A stretch of 32,594 nt of DNA from Burkholderiaceae bacterium (GCA_024710165.1 JANJVG010000039.1:1-32594); one strand, 5' to 3'. Shown: positions 8,151 through 16,784, counted from the first letter of the stretch. Numbers and translations are program-made. Notes: generated from the sequence alone by a model not told the origin.

Positions 8151-11100
8151 GGTCGCCACCTTCACTGTTCTGGTGCGCGTGCTGCGCATCGAATTGCCGC
8201 TGACGTGCGCTGCCCTTGAAGAGACCCCGCACCAGCACGAAAAAGACCGGTACAAAAAACACCGCCAACACCGTGCCGGTAATCATGCCGCCGATCACTC
8301 CCGTGCCGATGGCCCGCTGGCTGGCCGAGCCCGCACCCGTGGCCAGGGCGAGTGGCAGCACGCCCAGCATGAAGGCCATCGAGGTCATTACGATGGGCCG
8401 GAACCGCAGGTGGGCCGCCGCCAGGGCGGCCTCGATCACGCTTTTGCCCTGGGCCTGCAGGTCTTTGGCGAACTCGATGATCAGAATGGCGTTCTTGGCC
8501 GACAGGCCGATGATGGTGACCAGCCCCACCTGGAAATACACGTCGTTGGCATAGCCGCGCAGCAGCGTGGCCACCAGCACCCCGAGCACCCCGAGGGGCA
8601 CCACCAGGATGACGGCGAACGGGATCGACCAGCTTTCATACAGCGCTGCCAGGCACAGGAACACCGCCAGAATGGCGAAGGCGTAAACAATCATGGCCTG
8701 CGAACCGGCGAGCTTTTCTTCGCGCGACTGGCCCGTCCATTCAAAGCCGAAACCCTGGGGCAACTGGCCGGCCAGGCGCTCCATCTCGGCCATGGCCGCA
8801 CCGGTGCTGTAACCCGGCGCAGCCGCACCGCTGATGCGCATCGACGGGTAGCCGTTGTAGCGTACGGTCTGCATGGCACCCGTCACCCAGTGCGTGGTGG
8901 CAAAGGCCGACAGGGGCACTGCCTTGCCCTGGCTGTTGAGCACATTCAGGCGCAGAAGGTCGTCGGGCTGCATGCGGGCGGGCGCATCGGCCTGCACCAC
9001 GACGCGCTGCAGGCGGCCAGCGTTGGGAAAATCGTTCACGTAGCTCGACCCCAGCGCGGTGGCAATGGCGCTGTTGATGGCGTCGTAACCCACGCCCAGG
9101 GCACTGGCCTTGTCACGGTCGATATCAAGCTGCAGCTGCGGTGCATCCTCCAGACCGTCCGGGCGCACCTGCGCCAGCACCTTGCTTTGCGAAGCCATGC
9201 CCAGCAGCTGGTTGCGCGCCCCCACCAGGGCCTCGCGTCCCAGACCGGCGCGGTCCTGCAGGCGGAAGCTGAAGCCGGTGGCCGCGCCCAGTTCAGGGAT
9301 GGGCGGGGGGCTGAGCGGGTAGATGAAGGCATCGCGAATGCCCGAGAGTCCGCCAAAGGCACGCCCGGCCAGCGCGTCGGCCGAACTGCCCGGCGCACTG
9401 CGTTTTTCCCAGTCGGTCAGCGTGACAAAAGCCAGGGCAGCGTTCTGACCCTGCCCCGAAAAGCTGAATCCCAGCACGCTGACCATGCTCTGCACCTCGG
9501 GCTGCTGGAGCATGTAGGCCTCGACCTGCTCCATGACGGAACGCGTGCGTTCCTGCGTGGCACCGGGCGGCAGTTGCACGTTCACCAGCATCGTGCCCTG
9601 GTCTTCATTGGGCAGAAAGGAGGTGGGCAGGCGCAGGTAAACCACGGCGGCTGCAGCCAGAATGGCGGCATAAAGGATGAGCGTGCGGGGCGCGCGGCGC
9701 AGAATGCGTGCCACCAGGCTCTCGTACCCCTTGGCCGTGCGCGAGAAACCCCGGTTGAATCCACCAAAAAAGCCCGTCTTTCCATGGTGGTGCCCCGCCT
9801 GCACCGGCTTGAGCAGCGTGGCGCACAGCGCGGGTGTGAGCGAAAGGGCCAGAAAGGCCGAAAACGCGATGGACGACACCATCACCGCCGCGAACTGGCG
9901 GTAGATGTTGCCCACCGAACCGGCAAAGAAGGCCAGCGGCACGAACACCGAGATCAGCACCACGGTCACACCAACGATGGCGCCCGAAATCTGGCCCATG
10001 GCCTTGCGCGTGGCCTCCAGCGGCGGCAGGCCCTCCTCGCTCATGATGCGCTCGACGTTCTCCACCACCACGATGGCGTCGTCCACCACGATACCGATCA
10101 CCAGCACCATGCCGAACATGGTCAGCACGTTGATGGAAAAGCCCAGCGCCATCAGGGTGGCAAAGGTGCCCAGCAGTGCCACCGGCACCACGATGGTGGG
10201 AATGATGGTGTAGCGCAGGTTCTGCAGGAACAGGAACATCACCAGAAACACCAGAGCCACGGCTTCGACCAGTGTGGTGGCTACCTGGGTGATGGAAATG
10301 TCGACAAAACGCGAGCTGTCGTAGGGGATGGCCCACTTCATGCCTTGCGGGAAGTAGCGCTCGAGCTCGGTCATTTTTGCGCGCACCGCCTTGGCGGCGG
10401 CCAGCGCGTTGCCTGTGGGCGAAAGCTGCACGCCCATGCCTACCGAGGGTTTGCCGTTCAGGCGCGCCGAGGTGGCGTAGGCCTGGCCGCCCAACTCGAT
10501 GCGGGCCACGTCCTTCAGGCGCACGGTCGAGCCATCGGGATTGGCGCGCAGGATGATGCGGCCAAACTGCTCCTCGTTCGAGAGCTGTCCATTGACGACC
10601 ACCGTGGCCGCAATGCCCTGTCCGGCCACATTGGGCAGGCTGCCGATCTCGCCGGCCGACACCTGCACGTTCTGGGCGCGGATGGCGTTGTTCACGTCGG
10701 CGGCGCTCAGGTTCAGGCCCAGCAGCTTGGCCGGGTCGATCCAGATACGCATGGCGCGCTCGGTGCCGAACAGCTGTGCCTGGCCAATGCCGGGCAGGCG
10801 CTGCAGCTCGGGCACGATGTTGCGCGAGGCGTAGTCGCCCAGCGCCACCGGGTCCCAGGCCGGGTCGTCGGACGACAGAATGGAGAAGAGCAGGAAGTTG
10901 CTGCGCGACTTTTCCACTCGCACGCCCTGCTGCGTCACCGCCGAGGGCAGGCGCGGCGTGGCACGCGCCAGGCGGTTCTGCACATCCACCTGCGCCAGGT
11001 CGGCATTGGTGCCGGGCTCAAAGCTCAGCGTGATGTTGCCGGTGCCGTTGGCCTGCGCCACCGACTCCATGTAGATCAGGCCAGGGGAGCCGTTCATTTC

Positions 11101-11301
11101 GCGCTCGATCACCGAAAGCACGCTGTCTTCCAATGTCTGGGCCGAGGCACCAGGGTAGGCCGCCGAGACGACGATGGCCGGCGGGGCCACGGGGGGGTAC
11201 TGCGCAATCGGCAGCTGGGTGATGGCAACGCCCCCCAGCACCATGATGAACAGCGCGATCACCCACGCAAAGATGGGCCGGTCGATGAAGAATTTCGCCA
11301 T
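8143..11301 (-). CDS. RND multidrug efflux pump, inner-membrane transporter (HAE1 family, AcrB/MexB/TtgB type)
   Basis: A proton-driven exporter of hydrophobic drugs and solvents that sits in the inner membrane. Its 1052 residues are the normal family length. The N-terminus FFIDRPIFAWV is the family signature. The proton-relay pair D407-D408 is present in VVDDAIVVVENVERI, and the partner Lys in LSAKNAILIIEFAKD. Two large periplasmic loops and the twelve-helix repeat are evident. The start codon ATG at 11301 has an AGGAG ribosome site that overlaps the adaptor's stop codon, so the two are likely translationally coupled. The next gene (channel) overlaps by 8 nt. Substrates cannot be told from sequence. 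Confidence 0.97.
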   Translation of the reverse strand: MAKFFIDRPIFAWVIALFIMVLGGVAITQLPIAQYPPVAPPAIVVSAAYPGASAQTLEDSVLSVIEREMNGSPGLIYMESVAQANGTGNITLSFEPGTNADLAQVDVQNRLARATPRLPSAVTQQGVRVEKSRSNFLLFSILSSDDPAWDPVALGDYASRNIVPELQRLPGIGQAQLFGTERAMRIWIDPAKLLGLNLSAADVNNAIRAQNVQVSAGEIGSLPNVAGQGIAATVVVNGQLSNEEQFGRIILRANPDGSTVRLKDVARIELGGQAYATSARLNGKPSVGMGVQLSPTGNALAAAKAVRAKMTELERYFPQGMKWAIPYDSSRFVDISITQVATTLVEAVALVFLVMFLFLQNLRYTIIPTIVVPVALLGTFATLMALGFSINVLTMFGMVLVIGIVVDDAIVVVENVERIMSEEGLPPLEATRKAMGQISGAIVGVTVVLISVFVPLAFFAGSVGNIYRQFAAVMVSSIAFSAFLALSLTPALCATLLKPVQAGHHHGKTGFFGGFNRGFSRTAKGYESLVARILRRAPRTLILYAAILAAAAVVYLRLPTSFLPNEDQGTMLVNVQLPPGATQERTRSVMEQVEAYMLQQPEVQSMVSVLGFSFSGQGQNAALAFVTLTDWEKRSAPGSSADALAGRAFGGLSGIRDAFIYPLSPPPIPELGAATGFSFRLQDRAGLGREALVGARNQLLGMASQSKVLAQVRPDGLEDAPQLQLDIDRDKASALGVGYDAINSAIATALGSSYVNDFPNAGRLQRVVVQADAPARMQPDDLLRLNVLNSQGKAVPLSAFATTHWVTGAMQTVRYNGYPSMRISGAAAPGYSTGAAMAEMERLAGQLPQGFGFEWTGQSREEKLAGSQAMIVYAFAILAVFLCLAALYESWSIPFAVILVVPLGVLGVLVATLLRGYANDVYFQVGLVTIIGLSAKNAILIIEFAKDLQAQGKSVIEAALAAAHLRFRPIVMTSMAFMLGVLPLALATGAGSASQRAIGTGVIGGMITGTVLAVFFVPVFFVLVRGLFKGSARQRQFDAQHAHQNSEGGDHA

Positions 11302-11313
11302 GCTGGGCGCTCC

Positions 11314-12591
11314 TTACCGGGCCGCGCTGGCGGCAGAGGCTGCAGCCGCAGCCGGGGTGGCGGAAGCGCCGGCAGGTGCGGCTTGTTTGCCGCCGCCCTG
11401 CCATGGCACGGGTTTGACCACCGGGTTGCCGCGCAGCTTCTGGAAGCCATCGACCACCACCTGCTCGCCCGCCTGCAGGCCCCCCGTCACCACCCACTGC
11501 CCGCCCTGCTGGCCACCGATCTGGATGCTGCGCGGCGCTGGCTTTCCGTCGGCACCGATCACCAGCACGGTATCGCCCTGGGCCGATCGGGTCACCGCCT
11601 GCTGCGGCAGCACGATGGCGTTTTCTGCCTGCGCCTGCTCCAGGCGCACGCGCACATACAGGCCAGGCAGCAGGAGGCCGTCGGGGTTGGGCACCTGCGC
11701 GCGCAGGGTGATCTGGCCGGTGGCGGCATCCACCGTCAGATCAGAGAACAGCAGCTTGCCCGGCATCGGGTACTCGCTGCCATCTTCCAGCAGCACGCGC
11801 ACGCTGGCGGCATTGCCGCCACCGGCGCGCTTGACCTGTCCCCCCTCCAGGGCGCGGCGCAGGCGCATGACCTCGGCGGCCGACTGCGTGAAATTCACGT
11901 ACATCGGGTTGATTTGCTGGATCACGGCCAGCTGGGTGGACTCGCCCTGGCCCACCAGGGAGCCTTCGGTCACCAGTGCCCGCCCGATGCGCCCGGCAAT
12001 CGGCGCCGTCACGCTGGCATGGCCCAGGTTGATACGTGCGGTGGTCACGGCAGCCTTGCCGGCGGCTACATCGGCCTCGGCCAGCTTCTGGGCGGCCAGG
12101 GCATTGACATATTCCTGCTGGCTTACCGCCCGGGCCTCGGCCAGCGGTTTGTAGCGCTCGGCCAGCGCAGTGCTCTGCGCCAGGCTGGCCTGCCCCCGGG
12201 CCAGCGATGCCTCGGCCGTTTGCAGCGCCGCCTGGTAAGGTGCGGCGTCGATGCGGAACAACACCTGCCCTGCCTTGACATCGCTGCCCTCGGCAAACAG
12301 CCGCTGCTGAAGAATGCCCGCCGCGCGCGCGCGCACCTGCGCCACGCGCGAGGCCTCCAGCCGGCCGGGCAGTTCGCTGAGCAAGCCCACGGCACCGGGC
12401 TGCACCGTCACCACACCCACCTCAGGCGGTGGCATGCCACCGCCGGGCGGCGCGGCAGGCGCATCGCCCTTGCCGCAGGCCGACAACAGCAGGGCCGCCC
12501 CCAGACATCCGGCCGCAAGTGCCAGCCGCTGGCGCGATCGGAACAAGGCAGGAGACAGGGCAGAAACAGTCTGGGCAGGGCGCAAAAACAT
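11314..12591 (-). CDS. RND efflux periplasmic adaptor lipoprotein (membrane fusion protein, AcrA/MexA type)
   Basis: Bridges the inner-membrane pump and outer-membrane channel. The ATG at 12591 gives 425 residues with a signal peptide ending in lipobox LSAC (Cys39). Then come a Gly/Pro linker, the lipoyl half-motifs (PGRLEASRVAQVRARAAG and VTAPIAGRIGRALVTEG), the coiled-coil hairpin between them, the beta-barrel and the membrane-proximal domain. An Ala-rich tail ends the protein. The frame stays open to 12885, but the extra residues run back through the operator and into the TetR gene, so they are not coding. First gene of the efflux operon; the pump follows after 12 nt. Probably repressed by the divergent TetR protein through the palindrome at 12702-12725. 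Confidence 0.95.
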   Translation of the reverse strand: MFLRPAQTVSALSPALFRSRQRLALAAGCLGAALLLSACGKGDAPAAPPGGGMPPPEVGVVTVQPGAVGLLSELPGRLEASRVAQVRARAAGILQQRLFAEGSDVKAGQVLFRIDAAPYQAALQTAEASLARGQASLAQSTALAERYKPLAEARAVSQQEYVNALAAQKLAEADVAAGKAAVTTARINLGHASVTAPIAGRIGRALVTEGSLVGQGESTQLAVIQQINPMYVNFTQSAAEVMRLRRALEGGQVKRAGGGNAASVRVLLEDGSEYPMPGKLLFSDLTVDAATGQITLRAQVPNPDGLLLPGLYVRVRLEQAQAENAIVLPQQAVTRSAQGDTVLVIGADGKPAPRSIQIGGQQGGQWVVTGGLQAGEQVVVDGFQKLRGNPVVKPVPWQGGGKQAAPAGASATPAAAAASAASAAR

Positions 12592-12701
12592 GGGATTCTT
12601 TCGGAAAAGTCTGTCCGTGGCGTGCAGGAAAGCAGGCAGTCTAATTTTTTTCGGTGAAGCGTGTGTGCACCCACCATCGACAGATGGGGAGACAGAGTAT
12701 A

Positions 12702-12725
12702 TATACATACGCGAATGTATGTATA
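12702..12725. promoter_or_regulatory. AcrR-like operator palindrome between the efflux operon and its repressor gene
   Basis: Perfect 9-bp arms TATACATAC and GTATGTATA flank a 6-bp centre GCGAAT. The arms match the TACATAC/GTATGTA arms I recall for the E. coli AcrR operator, although that site has a 10-bp centre. The site overlaps a TATAGT (12722-12727, + strand) and abuts a TATACT (12696-12701, - strand), possible -10 elements for the repressor and the operon. Bound repressor could therefore shut both promoters. Confidence 0.75.
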
Positions 12726-12754
12726 GTGAGCATCTTCTTTCTGGAGATCTGCCC

Positions 12755-13381
12755 ATGGCCCGCCGCACCAAAGCCGATGCCCTGGCAACGCGCAACGCGC
12801 TGCTGGACGCTGCAGAGCGCCTGTTTGACGAAAAAGGGGTGTCACGCACCTCGCTCAATGACATTGCCCTTGCGGCAGGGACCACGCGCGGCGCGATCTA
12901 TTGGCACTTCAAGGACAAAGCCGACCTCTTCAACGCCATGATGGAGCGCGCCACCGCGCACCTGGACGACATGACGCAGCAGACCCCCCACGCCGAGGGC
13001 GCGCCCGACATGCAGGGCTATGTGGACGGCATGGTCCAGGTGCTGGGCCGCATTGCGGAAGATGAAGCCCTGAGCCGCGTGCTGCGCATTGCCACCTACC
13101 GCATCGAATACGTCGAGGAACTGGGCGCCGTGCAGGCCCGGCACCTGCAGGTGCACCGCCAATGGCTGGCCCACAACCGGCTGGCGCTGGAGCGCGCCTT
13201 TGCCGCCAGCCCCCACCCGGCGCAGGTACCACCGGACATGGCGGCGCTGGGGCTGCAGGTGCTGATCGAAGGCCTGCTGCACAGCTGGCTGCTGGACCCC
13301 GGCGCGTTTGATCTGGTGCAGGCCGGGCGCAGCACCATCACCACCTACCTGTGCGGGCTGGGCATCCGACTGCGGCCCTGA
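12755..13381 (+). CDS. TetR-family repressor of the efflux operon (AcrR/TtgR type)
   Basis: A 208-residue one-component regulator with an N-terminal helix-turn-helix at about residues 10-55 (ALLDAAERLFDEKGVSRTSL, then IALAAGTTRGAIYWHFKDK). The helical C-terminal ligand/dimerisation domain matches AcrR-like proteins. The ATG at 12755 has GGAG upstream; longer frames to the left run through the operator and adaptor gene and are rejected. It is divergent from the RND operon. It ends 12 nt from the convergent puuD gene, with no clear terminator between. A drug bound in the C-terminal pocket would be expected to release it from DNA. Confidence 0.93.
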   Translation: MARRTKADALATRNALLDAAERLFDEKGVSRTSLNDIALAAGTTRGAIYWHFKDKADLFNAMMERATAHLDDMTQQTPHAEGAPDMQGYVDGMVQVLGRIAEDEALSRVLRIATYRIEYVEELGAVQARHLQVHRQWLAHNRLALERAFAASPHPAQVPPDMAALGLQVLIEGLLHSWLLDPGAFDLVQAGRSTITTYLCGLGIRLRP

Positions 13382-13393
13382 CAGAACCTGTTC

Positions 13394-14626
13394 TCAGCGC
13401 ACCGGCGCGCCCGCCTGGAACCAGCGCGCGACGAGCGCACGCTCGGCCTCGGTCATCTGCGTGGCGTTGTTCAGCGGCATGAGCTTTTGCTGCACCACCT
13501 GCTGGTAGATGAGCGACGCACGCGAGGCCACCTGTTCGGGCACATCGAGGCGCAGGCCCTTCATCTGCACCTCGGCACCGTGGCACTGCACACAGCGCTG
13601 TTGCAACACGGCCTGCAATTCCTTGGTATCAAATTGAGTTCCATCGCCCGTGGATTGAGCGCCAATAGCTATATTTTTAATAGCATCTCCCGATGCAGGC
13701 GCGGGCCGCAGCCAGGCGACCACGACCAGCAACACGGCCACGCCCACCAGCGCATACGGCCAGGGGTGGGCATTGCGCCCGAGCTTGTAGCCGTGGCGCA
13801 GCACAAAAAACTGCCGTATGGCCGCGCCCGCAGCCATCATGAGGATGAGCACCAGCCAGTTCTGCGGGTGGCTCCAGGTGAAGCTGTAGTGGCCGCTCAG
13901 CATCGCAAACAGCACCGGCAGCGTGAAGTAGGTGTTGTGCACGCTGCGCTGCTTGCCGCGCTTGCCGTGGATGGGGTCGACCGGCCGCCCGGCTTTCAGG
14001 TCGGCCACCACGGTGCGCTGGCCGGGGATGATCCAGAAAAACACATTGGCACTCATGGCCGTGGCCATCATGGCGCCCACCAGCAAGAAGGCCGCACGCC
14101 CGGCAAACCAATGGCAGGCCAGCCACGAGGCAATGCAGACCAGCACCAGCACCAGTGCCCCGACGATAGCGTCGCCCTTCTGGCGCTGACCAAGCACACG
14201 GCAGATGGCGTCGTACAGCAGCCAGAACACCACCAGAAAGGCGAGCGCGGCCACCACCGCCGTGGCGGGCGCCCAGTCCATGCGCGACTTGTCCACCAGG
14301 TAGGTACCGGCGCTCCAGAGGTAGGACACGGTAAACAGCGAGAAGCCACTGAGCCAGGTGCTGTAGCTCTCCCAATAGAACCAGTGCAGGTGACCGGGGA
14401 GCTTGGGGGGCGCAACGTTGAACTTGACCGGGTGGTAGAAGCCCCCACCGTGCACGGCCCAGAGCTCGCCGCTGACGCCCTGGCGCTTCAGATCCTCGTC
14501 CTCGGGCGGCGTGAGGCTGCTGTCGAGGAAGACGAAATAGAACGAGGAGCCGATCCAGGCGATGGCCGTGATGACGTGCAGCCAGCGCAGCAGCAGATTG
14601 GCCCAGTCGAGAAGGTAGCTTTCCAT
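13394..14626 (-). CDS. puuD: Membrane-bound urate oxidase with C-terminal cytochrome c domain
   Basis: PuuD-type enzymes oxidise urate to 5-hydroxyisourate and pass electrons to a fused cytochrome c, so no H2O2 is made. The ATG at 14626 (410 aa) has AAGGGTG upstream. The N-terminal part has about eight hydrophobic segments with family features such as LHVITAIAWIGSSFYF and MSANVFFWIIPGQR. The C-terminal domain carries the haem c motif CVQCH and a distal Met in LMPLNNATQM. The linker between them (encoded at about 13628-13684) coincides exactly with a copy of the window's interspersed repeat, read in frame. The last 12 nt before TetR are convergent. It shares orientation with xdhC but is 170 nt from it. 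Function is confident from architecture and from flanking uraH, puuE and uraD. Confidence 0.94.
   Translation of the reverse strand: MESYLLDWANLLLRWLHVITAIAWIGSSFYFVFLDSSLTPPEDEDLKRQGVSGELWAVHGGGFYHPVKFNVAPPKLPGHLHWFYWESYSTWLSGFSLFTVSYLWSAGTYLVDKSRMDWAPATAVVAALAFLVVFWLLYDAICRVLGQRQKGDAIVGALVLVLVCIASWLACHWFAGRAAFLLVGAMMATAMSANVFFWIIPGQRTVVADLKAGRPVDPIHGKRGKQRSVHNTYFTLPVLFAMLSGHYSFTWSHPQNWLVLILMMAAGAAIRQFFVLRHGYKLGRNAHPWPYALVGVAVLLVVVAWLRPAPASGDAIKNIAIGAQSTGDGTQFDTKELQAVLQQRCVQCHGAEVQMKGLRLDVPEQVASRASLIYQQVVQQKLMPLNNATQMTEAERALVARWFQAGAPVR
13628..13684 (-). repeat. Interspersed ~57-bp repeat, copy A (in frame inside puuD)
   Basis: Reading the minus strand, it begins GCTATTAAAAATATAGCT, continues ATTGGCGCT and ends CAATTTGAT. 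It aligns without gaps over its length to the copy at 23914-23970. It encodes the linker between the membrane domain and the cytochrome c domain of PuuD. Confidence 0.7.
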
Positions 14627-14739
14627 GGTTTTCACCCTTGGCGAGACGCCAAACGCCATTCACCACTGCGGGCGCTCTGAACAGCATGGGCCGCGCTCCG
14701 AAGCGGGGGGCACCGCCAAGGCTCCGCTGCGACCGGAGG

Positions 14740-14752
14740 ATACAAAGTGTAT
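14740..14752. promoter_or_regulatory. Candidate operator upstream of puuD
   Basis: ATACA-AAG-TGTAT is a perfect inverted repeat about 115 bp upstream of the puuD start, in the 170-nt gap between puuD and xdhC. GntR-family regulators often use TTGTATACAA-like sites. No regulator gene is adjacent, so this is only a candidate. Confidence 0.35.
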
Positions 14753-14796
14753 GCAAAACCTGAGCGCAATGTCGGCACGGCTCTGGCCGCAGCACA

Positions 14797-15618
14797 TCAA
14801 GCGCCCTCGTCCCCGTCAGGCGGCAGGGTTTGCAACAGTTGGGCCGCTACGGCCACGGCAATCACTTCGGGCGCCTTGCCCGCAATGCCGGGCACGCCGA
14901 TGGGGCAGGTCACCTGCGCCAGCTCGGCTTCGGCAAAGCCGCGCTCGTGCAGGCGGTGGCGGAACGTGGCCCACTTGCTGCGGCTGCCGATCAGCCCGAT
15001 GAAGGGCAGGTCGCCGCGTTCGCGCTGGCGGCGCAGGCAGGCGGCCGCCACGTCCAGGTCCTCGGCATGGCTGAAGCTCATGATGAGCACGCGCGAGCCC
15101 GGCGCCAGGCCCGGCACGGCGGCCTGCACGGGGTCGGAATGCTCGCAAGCCACGCCCGGCGCCACATCGGGCGGAAAGACGCCGTCGCGGCTGTCGATCC
15201 AGGTGAGCGCAAACGGCAGCGGCGCCAGCACGCGCGCCAGCGCCTGACCCACATGGCCGCCGCCGAACAGTGCCACAGGCACCTGCCGTGGCGTCAGGCG
15301 CGCCACAAGCGCCACCGCATCGGCCTGCGTGACCTGCTCGTAGCGCAGGTGCATCACGCCACCGCAGCATTGCCCCAGGCTGGGGCCCAGCGCATAGCGC
15401 AGCAGCGCAGGCCCCTGCGCACCGCCGAGCCGGCGGCGCGCCTCGGCAATGGCCTGCCATTCCACATGGCCGCCACCAATGCTGCCCAGCACCTGGTCGG
15501 GCAACACGGCCATCCAGGCGCCGGATTCGCGCGGGGTGGAACCCTCGGTACGCTCCACACGCACCAGACAGGCGGGCACCGAATCCAGCGCCCGTATCAA
15601 AAGGTGCAAAAATGACAC
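14797..15618 (-). CDS. xdhC: Xanthine dehydrogenase accessory protein XdhC
   Basis: XdhC binds molybdenum cofactor, promotes its sulfuration and inserts it into XdhB; it is not a subunit of the final enzyme. I choose GTG 15618 (273 aa) because an AGAAGG ribosome site lies 8 nt upstream; GTG 15645 is open but has no such site. Family features are GSTPRESGAWMAV near the N-terminus, GSIGGGHVEW, the GQCCGGVM Cys motif, a Rossmann-like ALFGGGHVGQAL and the C-terminal FIGLIGSRSKW...PIGVPGIAGKAPEVIAV. It is 13 kb from xdhB, whereas xdhA-xdhB-xdhC are often contiguous. It is divergent from the TonB-like lipoprotein gene. Confidence 0.94.
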   Translation of the reverse strand: MSFLHLLIRALDSVPACLVRVERTEGSTPRESGAWMAVLPDQVLGSIGGGHVEWQAIAEARRRLGGAQGPALLRYALGPSLGQCCGGVMHLRYEQVTQADAVALVARLTPRQVPVALFGGGHVGQALARVLAPLPFALTWIDSRDGVFPPDVAPGVACEHSDPVQAAVPGLAPGSRVLIMSFSHAEDLDVAAACLRRQRERGDLPFIGLIGSRSKWATFRHRLHERGFAEAELAQVTCPIGVPGIAGKAPEVIAVAVAAQLLQTLPPDGDEGA

Positions 15619-15686
15619 GCTGACGGCCTTCTTCCCAAGTGGCACGACCCCGGGGACGGGGCGTTTTCAGGAACCCTTGCACGCCC

Positions 15687-16235
15687 ATGGACCCCACCCG
15701 CTCTCCCCGCTCCAACCCGCGCAGCCACTGGCTGCTGGCCGGCCTGATGGCTGCCGTCACCGCCCTGGTGTCGGCCTGCAAATCGTCGCCCGAGGGAGCG
15801 CCGCCCCCCAATAGCCGCCCAGCCGGCAGCGACACACCCCGAGGCACCGGCCCGGTGGCCGGCACAGCCACCACGCCGGACCGCACTACCGCACCGTCGG
15901 GCGCACGCACCTCCCGTGACTACCGCAAGGACGCCGCCGGGCACCTCTACAGCCTGAACGCCGAGCGCATCTTCAAAGGCAAGCTGCCGCCCCAGCTCTA
16001 CGCCATCGGCGTTCTGGAGGTCGACATCGACCGCACAGGCCGCGTCACCCGCGTGCACTGGCTGCGCGCGCCGCGCCACGCGCCCGAGGTGGTAGCCGAG
16101 ATCGAGCGCACGGTGCGCGCTGCGGCGCCCTTTCCGCTGCCTGCACGCATGGGCAAGGTCACCTACACCGACACCTGGCTGTGGGACAAAAGCGGGCGCT
16201 TCCAGCTCGACACGCTGACCGAGGGGCAGCTCTGA
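15687..16235 (+). CDS. Putative lipoprotein with TonB C-terminal-like domain
   Basis: A 182-residue protein. An N-terminal hydrophobic segment ends in a lipobox-like VSAC and is followed by a Pro/Thr/Gly-rich stretch. The C-terminal half (about 85-170) resembles the TonB C-terminal fold: YAIGVLEVDIDRTGRVTRVHW, then a pair of helices and FPLPARMGKVTYTDTWLWD. Classical TonB has an uncleaved anchor and Pro-Glu/Pro-Lys repeats, which are missing, so it is probably a TonB-like lipoprotein of unknown partner. The ATG at 15687 places the signal peptide correctly; the frame runs back to 15639. It sits inside the purine cluster and diverges from xdhC. Whether it helps purine uptake is only a guess. 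Confidence 0.7.
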   Translation: MDPTRSPRSNPRSHWLLAGLMAAVTALVSACKSSPEGAPPPNSRPAGSDTPRGTGPVAGTATTPDRTTAPSGARTSRDYRKDAAGHLYSLNAERIFKGKLPPQLYAIGVLEVDIDRTGRVTRVHWLRAPRHAPEVVAEIERTVRAAAPFPLPARMGKVTYTDTWLWDKSGRFQLDTLTEGQL

Positions 16236-16275
16236 AATCCATAGCGCCCAGCGCATGATTTCAGGCAATTTCAGG

Positions 16276-16332
16276 CACTTTTCATTCCTAATCGGCCTGA
16301 GCACAAGCGCCAGCAGCTCATTTTTTGATAGC
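16276..16332 (-). repeat. Interspersed ~57-bp repeat, copy B
   Basis: Minus strand begins GCTATCAAAAAATGAGCT and continues GCTGGCGCTTG, matching the first half of the family consensus closely; the second half is decayed. It fills most of the gap between the TonB-like lipoprotein gene and uraH, ending 4 nt from the uraH stop. Confidence 0.65.
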
Positions 16333-16336
16333 ACCC

Positions 16337-16687
16337 TCAAGACCCCCGGTAGGTCGAATAGCTCCAGGGGCTCACCAGCAGCGGCACGTGGTAGTGCTGG
16401 TCGGTATGGGCAATGCCGAAGTCCAGGTTCACCTGGTCCAGGAACGGGGGTTCGGGCAACTGCACACCGCGCGCCCTGAAGTAGCCCGCCACGTCAAAGC
16501 GCAGGCGGTAGGTGCCCACGCGCAGGCTGGTGTTGTCGAACAGCGGCGCATCGGTGCGGCCATCGCGGTTGAGCACCACACGCTGAAGCAGCGTGGCGCT
16601 CTCGCCCTCGGTGGCATACAGCGTCACGGCCATGCCCGCAGCGGGGCAGCCGTGCATGGTGTCCAGTACGTGGGTGCTCAGGCCCAT
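16337..16687 (-). CDS. uraH: 5-hydroxyisourate hydrolase
   Basis: Transthyretin-related enzyme that opens the ring of 5-hydroxyisourate to give OHCU, the step after PuuD. The ATG at 16687 gives 116 residues, normal for the family, and has AGGAGA upstream. It begins [18 protein letters not shown], with the catalytic N-terminal His. It contains the catalytic Arg region RDGRTDAP and ends in [18 protein letters not shown], whose C-terminal YRGS tetrapeptide is diagnostic. Divergent from puuE across about 97 nt; the stop lies next to repeat copy B. Confidence 0.96.
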   Translation of the reverse strand: MGLSTHVLDTMHGCPAAGMAVTLYATEGESATLLQRVVLNRDGRTDAPLFDNTSLRVGTYRLRFDVAGYFRARGVQLPEPPFLDQVNLDFGIAHTDQHYHVPLLVSPWSYSTYRGS

Positions 16688-16784
16688 GGCGAAGTCTCCT
16701 GGTGGCGTGCGTGCGATGTTGCAAGTGTAGGCAGCCTGGGCGGCTGTGCCTATGATTCCCCCATCTCCCTGCGGTGCCTGCAAC

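Noticed and set aside
8071-12657. 1528-codon open frame opposite the RND pump and adaptor genes
   Set aside because: Shadow of the high-GC efflux operon; His/Gln/Arg-rich without domains.
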